NCBI RefSeq assembly: GCF_025147325.1
Contig: NZ_CP102262.1
Span: forward strand, 1,426,001 to 1,490,000
Source of the DNA: Bacteroides stercoris ATCC 43183
Lineage (GTDB): Bacteria; Bacteroidota; Bacteroidia; Bacteroidales; Bacteroidaceae
Reading direction: 5' to 3'
DNA length: 64,000 bases
Translations under genes and position numbers: made by a program
The notes under the pieces: model-generated
The model's database searches: none
Told to the model about the DNA's origin: nothing
What the model saw: the letters and a program-made list of their open reading frames with translations, nothing else
Shown here: positions 53,011 through 62,109 of the stretch, piece after piece
Layout of the letters: the number at the start of each line of letters is the position of its first letter
Numbering within the stretch: position 1 is the stretch's first letter

Positions 53011-54276
53011 TTACTTCTTGAAAAGCTCTTTCAGGCTTACCGTCTTGTTGTTAATCAGCGGGTGCGCCCAGAAACCGATGAATGTGATGTAGCCTACAAA
53101 TACGAGGATAATCAGCATTCCGGTACGCAGCGAAGTGGCATCGGCAAGCATGCTGATAATCATCGGGCCGCCTGCTCCGCCCACGATTGCCGAACACAGG
53201 ATGCCGGCAAACGAACCGTGGTGTTGCGATGCCGAATTCAGCGCCAGCGAGAACACGATGGAGTACATCATGGAAATGCTGAAACCGATGGCAGGGAAGG
53301 CAATGATGGATGCTTCCTTGCTTCCGAAGAGTGCGGTGAGCAGTAGGATGATGGTGAGTCCGCCCGATAGTTGGAGCAGCCGTTTGCTGTCAATGAGCTT
53401 CAACAGTACCATACCTACGAGGCAGCCGGCAGTCATCAGTCCCCAGAAGTAACTTACGGCCTTTGCGCCTTCCACCTGCGGGTTCACTCCGTGATACTGT
53501 TCGAGGAACGTACTCATAAAGATGGAAGTTCCCTGTTCCGTACTTACATAACAGAAGATGCCGAGGAAGAACAGCCATACGTATTTCTGCCTGAACAGTG
53601 CCAGGTAGGAGTCTTTCGAACCGCCTTTCTCATCTTCTTTCAACTCGATTTTCGGGAAACGGGAAAGCCCTACGGCAACCAGCATCACCAGCAACAGCAA
53701 CGTGAATACCCAGTAAAGCGATACCCAAGGCAGGTCGGGCGGGGTGATACCTGCCAGCAGGTCGATGAAAAAGTTCCTGCCTTCCGTGTATATGTCCGGA
53801 TTGAGTTCGTGAATGAGGTACGTATATACCAGCGGACTCAGGAACGAAGCGATGCCGAATACGAATTGGGCCACTTCCGCCACGAAAGCATAGTTTTCTT
53901 CGCCGCCTACAACGCGTTGCAACGGGTTTAGCACAGTTTGCAGCATAGCCATGCCCAAGCCGATGATGAACGATGAGGCAAGCAGCATGGGGTAGGTGTG
54001 TATGCAGGCAAACAGCGTAGTGCCGATGAACGGCATCAGGAAGCCCAGAAACAGCACCGGTTTCTCGCCGAAACGGTCGATCATCAGTCCGGCAGGAACC
54101 GACATGATGGCATAGGCGATGAAGAAAGAAGTCGGGATAAAGCCCGCCATCGCCAGGTCGCTCAGGTTAAAGTTATGGATAATGTCCGGAATGAGCGGTC
54201 CCAGGATATTGGTGATAAACGATATGGTGAACCAGAACGCCATAATCAGCGCCAGCATTCCTAAATTCTTTTTCAT
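53011..54276 (-). CDS. MFS sugar permease (FucP-like)
   Basis: A 421-residue inner-membrane transporter of the FHS/L-fucose permease type, with about 12 predicted helices. Motifs include GPLIPDIIHNFNLSDLAMAG, VPAGLMIDRFGEKPVLFLGF, LNPLQRVVGGEENYAFVAEV and PAIGFSISMMYSIVFSLALN. It ends the minus-strand heparin/heparan sulfate locus, immediately after the ROK kinase gene (1-base gap). It probably carries a released monosaccharide (N-acetylglucosamine, glucosamine or uronate) from periplasm to cytoplasm. The terminator at 52949 lies just beyond its stop. Confidence 0.88.
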   Translation of the reverse strand: MKKNLGMLALIMAFWFTISFITNILGPLIPDIIHNFNLSDLAMAGFIPTSFFIAYAIMSVPAGLMIDRFGEKPVLFLGFLMPFIGTTLFACIHTYPMLLASSFIIGLGMAMLQTVLNPLQRVVGGEENYAFVAEVAQFVFGIASFLSPLVYTYLIHELNPDIYTEGRNFFIDLLAGITPPDLPWVSLYWVFTLLLLVMLVAVGLSRFPKIELKEDEKGGSKDSYLALFRQKYVWLFFLGIFCYVSTEQGTSIFMSTFLEQYHGVNPQVEGAKAVSYFWGLMTAGCLVGMVLLKLIDSKRLLQLSGGLTIILLLTALFGSKEASIIAFPAIGFSISMMYSIVFSLALNSASQHHGSFAGILCSAIVGGAGGPMIISMLADATSLRTGMLIILVFVGYITFIGFWAHPLINNKTVSLKELFKK

Positions 54277-54277
54277 A

Positions 54278-55228
54278 CTATTTCGTGTTTAGTGAGAAGA
54301 CCAGTGACGCGGCGCCGATGCTTCCTGCCTTGTTACCTAAAGATGCAGCCATGATTTGAGTGTTCACGGCACAGTCGGCTATGGCATAGCGGTGTGCCTT
54401 CTCGCTGACTTTCCGGATATAGAAGTCGCCGGCTTCGGACAGTCCGCCGCCTATTACGATGCGTTGCGGGCTGAAGATGTTGATGAATCCGGCGATGCCG
54501 TGCCCCAGAAAATCGCAATGCTCGTCCAGGCATTCCGTTGCCAGCTTGTCTCCTTCTTTGTAGAGGCGTACGATAAGCTCTCCGTTGATTTCCTCGCCCG
54601 GAAACGAGATGCCTGCTTCTGCGGCACGCTTGCTGAAACGGCGCACCAGTGCGGAAGTGGAGGCGTAATGTTCCAGACAGCCCACAGAGCCGCATGCGCA
54701 GGGTTCGCCGTTGGCGATGAGGGGCACATGGCCCAGTTCGGTGCCGCGGTTGGCAAAGCCGTTGAACAGCTTGCCACCGATGACCACTGCGCCGCCGATG
54801 CCGGTTCCCACGGTCAGGAACACTACATTCTGTGCGCCTTGTCCGGCTCCGTACATCGTTTCTCCCAGTCCCATCAGGTTGGCGTCGTTGCCCATCTGCA
54901 CGGGCAGCCCCGTTTCCGCTTCGATGCGGTCGGCAAGATTCAGATTCTCCCAGCCTTTGATATTCTCGGCTCCGCCCAGCACAATGCGGTTGGTTTCGTC
55001 CACAATGCCGGGAGTGCCTATACCTATTCCTTCCACCGCTACTCCGAGTTGCAGGGCCGAAGCCATTGCCTCTTTGCAGGCGGTTACCAACTGGCCGATT
55101 ACCGCTTCCGCAGATACATCGGCTTTCGACGGCAGCTTCCCTTGAAAGTGAAATACGCCTTCATTGTCGATAAGGGCGTATTTCACGGAAGTACCGCCAA
55201 GGTCAATTCCTATAGCGTATTTTTTCAT
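54278..55228 (-). CDS. ROK-family sugar kinase
   Basis: ATP-dependent kinase, 316 residues from ATG 55228; a TTG at 55237 would add three residues and overlap the stop of the upstream gene. It shows the ROK ATP motif IGIDLGGTSVKYALIDNEG, the catalytic region GNDANLMGLGE (Asp), the ROK signature VFLTVGTGIGGAVVIGGKLF, and the zinc motif CACGSVGCLEHYAS. ROK kinases phosphorylate glucose, N-acetylglucosamine or mannosamine. In a heparin locus the likely substrate is N-acetylglucosamine or glucosamine; this is inference. It is 5 bases from the DUF3604 stop and 1 base from the MFS gene. Confidence 0.88.
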   Translation of the reverse strand: MKKYAIGIDLGGTSVKYALIDNEGVFHFQGKLPSKADVSAEAVIGQLVTACKEAMASALQLGVAVEGIGIGTPGIVDETNRIVLGGAENIKGWENLNLADRIEAETGLPVQMGNDANLMGLGETMYGAGQGAQNVVFLTVGTGIGGAVVIGGKLFNGFANRGTELGHVPLIANGEPCACGSVGCLEHYASTSALVRRFSKRAAEAGISFPGEEINGELIVRLYKEGDKLATECLDEHCDFLGHGIAGFINIFSPQRIVIGGGLSEAGDFYIRKVSEKAHRYAIADCAVNTQIMAASLGNKAGSIGAASLVFSLNTK

Positions 55229-55233
55229 GATTG

Positions 55234-56862
55234 TCAAACTCTTTCAGCCCATATAGGAGAACTCCATGCCCATTGTCCGTCGCGCTGGCGCACGCGTACA
55301 TAATAATAATCGGTGTCGCGCTGCGGCTCTTTGTCTTCCATATAGTGCTCTACGGTGAAGCAGCTTTCGGGCATGGCGCGGTTAAAGAGAATGGCTTCGC
55401 TCAACCAGCCTATCATGAAGTGCGAACGTGAGCCTTCGAGCAGTTCGCCCAATGTGTGTTCGAACTTCTTGCCGTTGAAGTCTGCGGTAAGCACGCCGTC
55501 TTTCGGCATCTCCAAGTCGAGGATTACCGCCTGCATGGCTGCGGTGGTGGTATTCGGGTTCTTGCTGCTGTACAGGTCCAGTTCCGTTTCCTTCTCGCCT
55601 ACGGAGAGGATGCGGTTGACATGTGTCTTGAATTCGGTTTCGCCCTCCTGAGGAGAGGTGAAGGCAGCGCCGCGGAAGCAGGGGGTAACGCTTACGATAC
55701 GGCCCTTGTTGACAGACAGCTTGCCTTGCCAGTGCACATAGCGCTCTTCGCGGTTCCAGCCGAAATCCACTTTTACTTTGCAGCGGACGGTGTCGCCTTC
55801 CGGTGCAACCGGGGTCAACGGGCCGTTCATGCGTGCCAGTATCTGGCCGTTCTTGACAACGTCTACATAGTCGATGCAGCTTTCGCCGGTTACGTTCAGG
55901 TAGATGCGACGGCTGTTGCCACGGACTACATCGCCCATGAAAGCGTCGTTGAGGCGGAAGTCGATGATGATTTTATCACCGGTGGCGGCACATACGTGGC
56001 GGGTGCGGAGAGCTTCCCAAATGGCGTCGCGGGTCAGTGACGGAGCCAGGACACCGATGCGGCCGTCGCCGTAGCTGCCCGGGTAGCCGGAGTGCTGGTC
56101 GGTGGAAGCCATGATACCGAATTTATGTCCTTGCTCCAGACCGTACTGGATGGTTCCTTCCCATTGGCGGGGACCCATATCGTGCAGGTACGGGTAGTCG
56201 CCCTGGTCGCTTTCCGCCAGGCCGTGACGGGAATACATCTCGACGAACGGAGTGATGTCTCCTTCGGTGAAGCATTTCCAGTTGTAACCGCGGTAACCGC
56301 CCTGATAGCCCATGTGGTGCGGAGTAACGAATACTTTATGTCCTTTGGCTTTCTCTTTCCAGTCTTCGATAGAGGTACATTCCACGAGCGGCGCATCCAG
56401 GTCGTAGTTCAACGCCACGTGGTCGCCGTGCTCCATGCTGTGGGCCTCGTATCCGATGAAGGTAAGGAATTCGCCTTCCTTGTTGTATTCGTTGCTCATC
56501 TTTACGTACTTCTCATAGCCGCCTTCGCGCAGACGCTTGAAAGCTCCGGTATGGTAGTCGATTACCCATTTCAGACGAGGGTCGTTTGCACCCGGAATGT
56601 CCGGCCACATGGCATGGGGCGTTACGCTGACAAAGTCCAGCTGGCCTTTGGCCGCCTCGAAAGCATCGCGCATATCGCCGTGTCCGTAAGTGAGGTTGCA
56701 GTGGTTGTGCAAGTCGCCCCAGAATACTTTCAGGTTGCTTGCCGACGGCATAATCTTCTTTGCCTCTTTGCTTCCTGCCACGCAAGAGCCGAGCAGGCTT
56801 CCCGAAGCTGCCAGTCCGAGAAAAGACCAGCCTGTGTTTTTTAGAAAACTTCTTCTATCCAT
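55234..56862 (-). CDS. DUF3604 PHP-like metallohydrolase of the heparin locus
   Basis: A 542-residue exported protein with a twin-arginine-type leader (MDRRSFLKNTGWSFLGLAAS) and a lipobox (SLLGSC), so it is translocated folded and probably lipidated. Metal-ligand motifs of the PHP superfamily are readable: WGDLHNHCNLTYGHGD, DFVSVTPHAMWPD, FIGYEAHSMEHGDH, VFVTPHHMGYQGG and STDQHSGYPGSYGD. This is the pattern of DUF3604. The C-terminal part is a beta domain. It lies between the sulfatase and ROK genes, so it is in the same transcript. Known PHP enzymes are phosphoesterases, but its substrate here is not established. It is a prime unknown in this locus. Confidence 0.83.
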   Translation of the reverse strand: MDRRSFLKNTGWSFLGLAASGSLLGSCVAGSKEAKKIMPSASNLKVFWGDLHNHCNLTYGHGDMRDAFEAAKGQLDFVSVTPHAMWPDIPGANDPRLKWVIDYHTGAFKRLREGGYEKYVKMSNEYNKEGEFLTFIGYEAHSMEHGDHVALNYDLDAPLVECTSIEDWKEKAKGHKVFVTPHHMGYQGGYRGYNWKCFTEGDITPFVEMYSRHGLAESDQGDYPYLHDMGPRQWEGTIQYGLEQGHKFGIMASTDQHSGYPGSYGDGRIGVLAPSLTRDAIWEALRTRHVCAATGDKIIIDFRLNDAFMGDVVRGNSRRIYLNVTGESCIDYVDVVKNGQILARMNGPLTPVAPEGDTVRCKVKVDFGWNREERYVHWQGKLSVNKGRIVSVTPCFRGAAFTSPQEGETEFKTHVNRILSVGEKETELDLYSSKNPNTTTAAMQAVILDLEMPKDGVLTADFNGKKFEHTLGELLEGSRSHFMIGWLSEAILFNRAMPESCFTVEHYMEDKEPQRDTDYYYVRVRQRDGQWAWSSPIWAERV

Positions 56863-56881
56863 GATAATAAATTTAATGGTT

Positions 56882-58492
56882 TTATCTGTTTTTCATTAAT
56901 CTTCTGTCGCCCTTGAAAAGCTCGTTTACTTTTTCGTCGGGGTCGTTGTCTTTATACTGTTTTTGAGTCTCTTGCAACAGTTGCATCAGCTCTTTCTGCT
57001 TTTCGGCGTATTCGGGCTTGCCGAACACGTTGTTCATTTCGCGCGGGTCGGCTTTCAGGTCGTACATTTCCCATTCGTCAATGTCGTTGTAGAAATGAAT
57101 CAGTTTGAAGTCCTGTGTACGGATGCCGTAATGACGTTTTACCGAATGCTCGGCAGGGTATTCATAATAGTGGTAATAGGCAGCCTTGCGCCAGTCGGCG
57201 GGTATCTTGCCTTCGTTCTCCAACACCGGTTTCAAGGAAGTTCCCTGAATGTCCGACGGGATTTCCACACCGGCAAAGTCGAGGAAAGTGGGAGCGAAGT
57301 CCACATTCATGCAGATTGCATTGCTTGTGCTTCCCGCCTTGATAGCTTTGGGGTAGCGGATGATAAGCGGCATGCGCTGGCATTCCTCGTACATGAAGCG
57401 CTTGTCGAACCAGCCGTGTTCGCCGAGGAAGAAGCCTTGGTCGGAAGTGTAGACGATGATTGTATTGTCCAGCTCTCCGGTCTTTTCAAGATAGTTCAGA
57501 AGGCGGCCGATATTTTCGTCCACAGACAGTACGGTAGCCAGGTAGTCGCGCATGTATTGCTGGTATTTCCAACTGATTAATGCCTTACCTTTCAGGTCGC
57601 CCTTGCGGTATTCGGCAATGCGCTGCGCATATACGTAGTCCCATTTGTCCTGTACGGCGGCAGGCATGCGCTTGTACACGCTGTAAAGGCGGTTGGTGGT
57701 ATCCTTCAGCATCTCTTCGCGGGTCAGCAGTTTCAAGTCCCAGTCGTTGGTCAGGGTATGTTCGATGGACATGTCCTGCTCGCGGGCTGCTCTGCCGCGT
57801 CCCTCGTAGTCGTCGAACAGGCTGGCGGGTTCCGGGAATGTGGTATTGTTGAAGATGCCCAAGTGGCGCGGAGCCGGCATCCAGTTGCGGTGAGGCGCTT
57901 TCTGATGATACATCATGCAGAACGGTTTGCTCTTGTCCCTGCCTTCGAGGAATTTGATGGCCTTGTCTGTGATGATGTCCGTGGCATAGCCTTTCTCTAC
58001 GATATGTTTGCCGTCTTCCCAGAAATCGGGGTCGTAATAATCGCCCTGTTCGTGCTGGCCGCTCAGGATGCTCCAGTGGTCGAAGCCCTGCGGTTCGCTG
58101 ATAAGGTGCCATTTGCCGATCATGGCCGTCTGGTAGCCGGCTTGCTGGAGCAGTTTCGGGAATGTCTGCTGGTCGCCGTTGAAGGTGCTTGCATTATCCG
58201 TAAAGCCGTTTTCGTGGCTGAACTTACCGGTAAGGACGCAGGCGCGTGACGGGCCGGAAAGGGCATTGACCGCGTAGCAGTTGTCCATACGGATACCTTC
58301 GTTGGCTATACGATCCATGTTGGGAGTTTGCAGGAGATTACCGCCATAGCAGGACATGGCTTGTGTGGTATGGTCGTCCGTCATCATGAAAATTATGTTC
58401 GGACGCTTGGGTTCTTCTTTTTGCTGGCCGGCACAGGAAGCGAGGCTTAATGTGGCTAACGGAAGAAGTACATTGGAAAGATTGTTTTTCAT
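56882..58492 (-). CDS. Ser-type sulfatase, probable N-acetylglucosamine-6-sulfatase
   Basis: A 536-residue lipoprotein if the start is ATG 58492 (signal ending LSLASC). An upstream start at 58537 adds 15 residues that would precede the leader. It has the sulfatase fold: metal Asp39/Asp40 in IIFMMTDDHTT; the maturation site S-G-P-S-R at 79-83 (Ser79 becomes formylglycine, needing an anaerobic sulfatase-maturing enzyme); GKWHLISEPQGFDHW; and DNTIIVYTSDQGFFLGEHG. The pattern fits S1_11, to which B. thetaiotaomicron BT4656 belongs (from memory). In a heparin locus it would remove the 6-O-sulfate from GlcNAc/GlcNS units. The DUF3604 gene follows in the operon. Confidence 0.9.
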   Translation of the reverse strand: MKNNLSNVLLPLATLSLASCAGQQKEEPKRPNIIFMMTDDHTTQAMSCYGGNLLQTPNMDRIANEGIRMDNCYAVNALSGPSRACVLTGKFSHENGFTDNASTFNGDQQTFPKLLQQAGYQTAMIGKWHLISEPQGFDHWSILSGQHEQGDYYDPDFWEDGKHIVEKGYATDIITDKAIKFLEGRDKSKPFCMMYHQKAPHRNWMPAPRHLGIFNNTTFPEPASLFDDYEGRGRAAREQDMSIEHTLTNDWDLKLLTREEMLKDTTNRLYSVYKRMPAAVQDKWDYVYAQRIAEYRKGDLKGKALISWKYQQYMRDYLATVLSVDENIGRLLNYLEKTGELDNTIIVYTSDQGFFLGEHGWFDKRFMYEECQRMPLIIRYPKAIKAGSTSNAICMNVDFAPTFLDFAGVEIPSDIQGTSLKPVLENEGKIPADWRKAAYYHYYEYPAEHSVKRHYGIRTQDFKLIHFYNDIDEWEMYDLKADPREMNNVFGKPEYAEKQKELMQLLQETQKQYKDNDPDEKVNELFKGDRRLMKNR

Positions 58493-58522
58493 AACCGGGA
58501 TGTATCGCTTTTCATTATGAAG

Positions 58523-58585
58523 AAAGGGACTGCTCAAAAACTAAAATCGCTATCGCTTTGCTTTTCATTTTTGGGCACTCCCTTT
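58523..58585. repeat. Imperfect inverted repeat between PL12 and sulfatase genes
   Basis: AAAGGGACTGCTCAAAAA (58523-58540) is the near-inverse of TTTTTGGGCACTCCCTTT (58568-58585), with two mismatches, around a loop of about 27 bases. It lies in the short gap between the PL12 stop and the sulfatase start. It resembles dispersed hairpins that I believe occur widely in Bacteroides. It could attenuate or stabilise the transcript. Confidence 0.6.
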
Positions 58586-58603
58586 CGTCATGTTGCTTTT
58601 ATA

Positions 58604-60604
58604 TTATAATTTGTAATTTAAAGACTGTTTCTTGCCGTTTACTTTCACCTCTACTTCCAGTCCGTTTTCATTGAATGCCTTGTTTTTGAACTTGGCAGAC
58701 AATTTGGGGGCGTCTGCGCTGTTCTTTATCGGACAGATAACGGTGATGTAACGTACTGCATCTTCGCTGTCTTTCTTCACATTGAAGGATACGTTCATGC
58801 GTTTGTAGCGTTTGCGGTAAGCGGTGGAGCACCAGCCCGGCTCTTTTTTCATCGTCATGCCTTCGGGGCCGAAGCATTGCAGCTTCATGTTGCTTCCTTC
58901 TTCAAACTGAGTGACGAAAGTCATGTCCTCGCGGCTGTTGGCAATTTCGCCTTTCGGCATCTGGTAGTGCAGGTTAATGGAGCCTTTCTGGCTTCCCACC
59001 ATTTCGTCTACAATTACGAAGTAGCTGTTGTCTACGAAGAATACGGAACGGCGGTGTTTCAGGTTCTTGTAGCTCGGATTCTCGGTAACCAATATCTGTA
59101 CGTTGCCTTCCGGCTGCCACAGCTTGGTTACGGATTCGGTCTGGTCGAGATTCTTGTTGTTCAGCGTTACGGTGTTGTGTACGCAGGTCTGACGGTGCCA
59201 GTTGCGTTGTTCCATCACTTCGCCCTCGCCGGCATATACATACGAACCGGAATCGGGGAACAGGTTTTTGCCGTTGAACCAGAGTTCGAAAGTACCGTTA
59301 TCCGGCTGGCAGTGCCAGAATGCTTTCGGGCCGGCCTTTACAACCATTTGCGTGGCATCCGTTCCCCAAGAGTTACGGAATACGAAGAAACCGGATTTCA
59401 GGAAACCTTTGGAGAGATATTCGGGCAGTGCGCCTTCTTTACCATCAGTTGCCAGATATTTGATGAACTGGTTCTTCGGGAACATCTTGCTCCAGTTGCG
59501 GTAGTTCTTCAGCATTTCTTTCTTATTGGTGAGTTTGGCATCGCTGAAACACGGGTTGGTGTAGTCGGGGAAAGAAACGTTGGCATAGAATACAATCATT
59601 TTCTCGATTGTATCCAGGTACTCCTGCGGGAACTCGTTGCGGAAACCGTTCAGGTCGGCAATGTTCAGTGCCTTGCAGAAAATGTTGATGGCAGCGAGGT
59701 GGTAGTGCGGGTCGAGCTCGAACTGTCCGCCGTCGTTATACACCTGTACGTTGATTTCACGGTTCATGATGTCGATACCGCTCTTTCTCCAGGCAGCAGC
59801 CTCTTTGAATTCGGGGAAGAAAGCGCCGGCGTAGATCATACGCTGTGCCTCGAACAGCAGGTGATTGCCCTGTGCAGAGTAATTGCCCAATATATGGATG
59901 GCATGTTTGTGGTAGTTTACCAGAAACTCGGTCAGGAACTCCGGGGTGAAAGAGGGAGACGGGAGGAACAGTTGGAACTGTGAGGTCTGGTCTTGCAGAC
60001 GGTTGCTCACTTCCAGCGGACGCCATGCGAAACGTGCGTTTTCCACATCACCTTTCAGTTGGTTGTCACCGGTCATTTCATACTCTTTCTTGTCGACCTT
60101 CACCAACGGGTTTTTCTTGATCCAGTCGATGTACTGTTTGGTCCACTCTACGGCGTATTTCTCGTCGCCGCTTACACGATAGGCCTTGCCCATGGGAGTA
60201 AACCATTTGTGGCGGTGCAACTGCCAGCGCAGTTCGTTGTCCTTTACCGGCCAGTATCTCCAGTCGATGTCTTCACCGTAGTTGAATGACGGCTGGTAGC
60301 CTTTGTGGGCAAAGAATGTATGTTGCAGAGCCTCGTCGGCCATTTTCTGTTCGTCCTTGCCGATGGTAACCTTTTTCAGGTTTATGTCGGGAGTCTTCAC
60401 GTTGGTACGTGCACGGTAGTAGTCGAGCAATGCTTTGGCTGCATCGGCATCTTTGCCTTCCTGGTGCAGGGCCTTTACTTTCTCCAGTCCGGGATAATCC
60501 AGATTGAGGAGCGAGAACACTTCGGTTTTCAATTCCTGGGCATTTGCTTTGCCAACGAAGCAGGCAAGTGCCAGCAGGACGATATATTTAAAAGTCTTAT
60601 TCAT
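58604..60604 (-). CDS. Heparin/heparan sulfate lyase, PL12 family (heparinase III-like)
   Basis: A 666-residue secreted lyase (signal about 1-22, FVGKANA-Q). It breaks heparan sulfate by beta-elimination, leaving an unsaturated uronate. The helical domain carries Asn247 (SAQGNHLLFEAQR) and Tyr301 (FELDPHYHLAAI). The beta domain carries His431 (AFWHCQPDNGTFELW). These have the same spacing as the catalytic Asn, Tyr and His reported for Pedobacter heparinase III (240, 294, 424 from memory). Other typical segments are DIDWRYWPVKDNELRWQLHR and FVFRNSWGTDATQMVVKAGP. It lies 27 bases after the GH88 gene. It matches the PL12 of the B. thetaiotaomicron heparin locus. Confidence 0.94.
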   Translation of the reverse strand: MNKTFKYIVLLALACFVGKANAQELKTEVFSLLNLDYPGLEKVKALHQEGKDADAAKALLDYYRARTNVKTPDINLKKVTIGKDEQKMADEALQHTFFAHKGYQPSFNYGEDIDWRYWPVKDNELRWQLHRHKWFTPMGKAYRVSGDEKYAVEWTKQYIDWIKKNPLVKVDKKEYEMTGDNQLKGDVENARFAWRPLEVSNRLQDQTSQFQLFLPSPSFTPEFLTEFLVNYHKHAIHILGNYSAQGNHLLFEAQRMIYAGAFFPEFKEAAAWRKSGIDIMNREINVQVYNDGGQFELDPHYHLAAINIFCKALNIADLNGFRNEFPQEYLDTIEKMIVFYANVSFPDYTNPCFSDAKLTNKKEMLKNYRNWSKMFPKNQFIKYLATDGKEGALPEYLSKGFLKSGFFVFRNSWGTDATQMVVKAGPKAFWHCQPDNGTFELWFNGKNLFPDSGSYVYAGEGEVMEQRNWHRQTCVHNTVTLNNKNLDQTESVTKLWQPEGNVQILVTENPSYKNLKHRRSVFFVDNSYFVIVDEMVGSQKGSINLHYQMPKGEIANSREDMTFVTQFEEGSNMKLQCFGPEGMTMKKEPGWCSTAYRKRYKRMNVSFNVKKDSEDAVRYITVICPIKNSADAPKLSAKFKNKAFNENGLEVEVKVNGKKQSLNYKL

Positions 60605-60631
60605 AATGTTTGTTGGTTTACAGTCTGGTTA

Positions 60632-61909
60632 TTAGAGGTTTTTGTAGCTGATACCTTTCAAGTCCATGAAGCGTTTCAGAGCTTCCAGGTAATAGTAATC
60701 CGCATAGTTCAACGGAGTGTCGATTTCCGAACCGTTAGGCAGCGAACCGGTAGAGTGCATCAGGATGAATCCCTGGTTTTCGCCGACCTTTGCCAGATAG
60801 GCGTCGCCCGACAGGCTCTTCAGGATTTTTTCTGCATAATCCAGGTATTTCTTTCCGTCGGGAACCATTGTGCTCAGCTCTATCAGGGCGGAAGCGGTTA
60901 CGGAAGCGGCGGATGCGTCGCGCGGAGTCTCTTCGGTTACGGGAGCGTCGTAGTCCCAGTAAGGAATGGCATCGTCGGTCTTGACACGGTTCATAATCAT
61001 GTCGGCCACTTTTACGGCGAAATTCAGGAAAGTAGTGTCTTGCGTCTCACGATAGCAGGCGGTATAGCCGTATACGGCCCATGCTTGTCCGCGTGCCCAT
61101 GAAGAGTCGTCGTTCTTGCCCTGGAATGTCTGTTTCTTCTCTACCGTACCGTCGTTGTTGTAGCTTACTACGTGCCAGCAGGTATAGTCGGGGCGGAAGT
61201 GGTTGTTCATGGTAGTCATTGCGTGTTTTACGGCGATGTCTTTATAAGAGTTGTTGCCGGTTGCCTTGGCTACATTGAACAGCAAATCCAGGTTCATCAT
61301 ATTGTCGATGATAACGGGGAAGTTCCATGTTCCGAAGTCCCATGAACGGATAGCCGAGATGGAATCGTTGAAGCGTCCGCACAGGTTGTCGGCTGTTTCT
61401 TTCATTACGGCTGCAATGGTGTCGTTAGGAGCCAGACGCTCTGCGTTGCCGTAACTGCAATTTACCATGAAGCCCAGGTCGTGCGTACCGGTGTAGTAAC
61501 GAACGGGGTTCAACAGGTTGGTATATTGGATGGCCCATGTTTTCAGTGTATCGTTGCCCGTCAGTTCGTAGGCATACCACAAAGAGCCCGGATAGAAACC
61601 GCTGGTCCAGTCATAAACGCTGCACAAACGGCGTTTTCCCAACTGGTCGGCTGTAGGCTGCGCACGGAGCGAGTCCTTGAAAGTAAGCGAGTCTCTTTCC
61701 AACTGGCGGCACAGGAAGTTCATGTCATAGCCTGTACGGATAGAACGCGGCAGCATATTAGTGGACGAAATTTCTTCTGCGGTTAATTGCAGTTGCGCAG
61801 AGGCTGCGTCCAAGCCTTTTTTAATCCAACTGTAGTCTTCTTTGGGTTGTGTTTGGCATGACACGAAAGTCAATGCACCCAAAGCCAAGAGAACAAGGTT
61901 CTTTTTCAT
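60632..61909 (-). CDS. Unsaturated glucuronyl hydrolase, GH88
   Basis: A 425-residue lipoprotein if the start is ATG 61909 (GALTFVSC); a longer frame from 61960 adds 17 residues ahead of the leader. GH88 enzymes hydrate the 4,5-double bond of the unsaturated uronate left by the lyase and release it. The two catalytic Asp are probably Asp144 (THDLGFMVN) and Asp202 (FPVIIDNMMNLDLL). They resemble Asp88 and Asp149 of Bacillus UGL in spacing and context. Other segments are WTSGFYPGSLWYAYELTGN and DDSSWARGQAWAVYGYTAC. It lies between susD and PL12, with a strong hairpin upstream at 62058-62093. Confidence 0.93.
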   Translation of the reverse strand: MKKNLVLLALGALTFVSCQTQPKEDYSWIKKGLDAASAQLQLTAEEISSTNMLPRSIRTGYDMNFLCRQLERDSLTFKDSLRAQPTADQLGKRRLCSVYDWTSGFYPGSLWYAYELTGNDTLKTWAIQYTNLLNPVRYYTGTHDLGFMVNCSYGNAERLAPNDTIAAVMKETADNLCGRFNDSISAIRSWDFGTWNFPVIIDNMMNLDLLFNVAKATGNNSYKDIAVKHAMTTMNNHFRPDYTCWHVVSYNNDGTVEKKQTFQGKNDDSSWARGQAWAVYGYTACYRETQDTTFLNFAVKVADMIMNRVKTDDAIPYWDYDAPVTEETPRDASAASVTASALIELSTMVPDGKKYLDYAEKILKSLSGDAYLAKVGENQGFILMHSTGSLPNGSEIDTPLNYADYYYLEALKRFMDLKGISYKNL

Positions 61910-61957
61910 GTTATTCGTTTTTAAAATAATTGATTTTAGTAGATTTTGTAACGAAAG

Positions 61958-61965
61958 CAAAGCTA
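61958..61965 (-). promoter_or_regulatory. Weak candidate -7 box for GH88
   Basis: On the minus strand this reads TAGCTTTG, a match to TAnnTTTG. The nearest -33-like element (CAAG on plus at 61990-61993) is about 24 bases away, too far to be convincing. It could allow some separate expression of the enzymes downstream of the hairpin. Confidence 0.3.
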
Positions 61966-62057
61966 ACGGATTTTTTATGGTTCTTGTAGCAAGAATGTTG
62001 AAAAGGCAATTAATCCGCGTTCTTTGAATGTCACTTTTGTTGAAAAGAGTTTAGAAA

Positions 62058-62093
62058 ATCTCCAATATGCCCGGGGAGGGGCATATTGGAGAT
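62058..62093 (-). terminator. Perfect 15-pair hairpin between susD and GH88
   Basis: ATCTCCAATATGCCC (62058-62072) is the exact inverse of GGGCATATTGGAGAT (62079-62093) around a 6-base loop. On the minus strand the hairpin is followed by ATTTTC. It stands right after the susD stop. It probably attenuates transcription so that SusCD is made in excess over the enzymes, or protects the 3' end of the susCD mRNA. Confidence 0.78.
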
Positions 62094-62109
62094 GTATTTG
62101 GGGTGGTTG

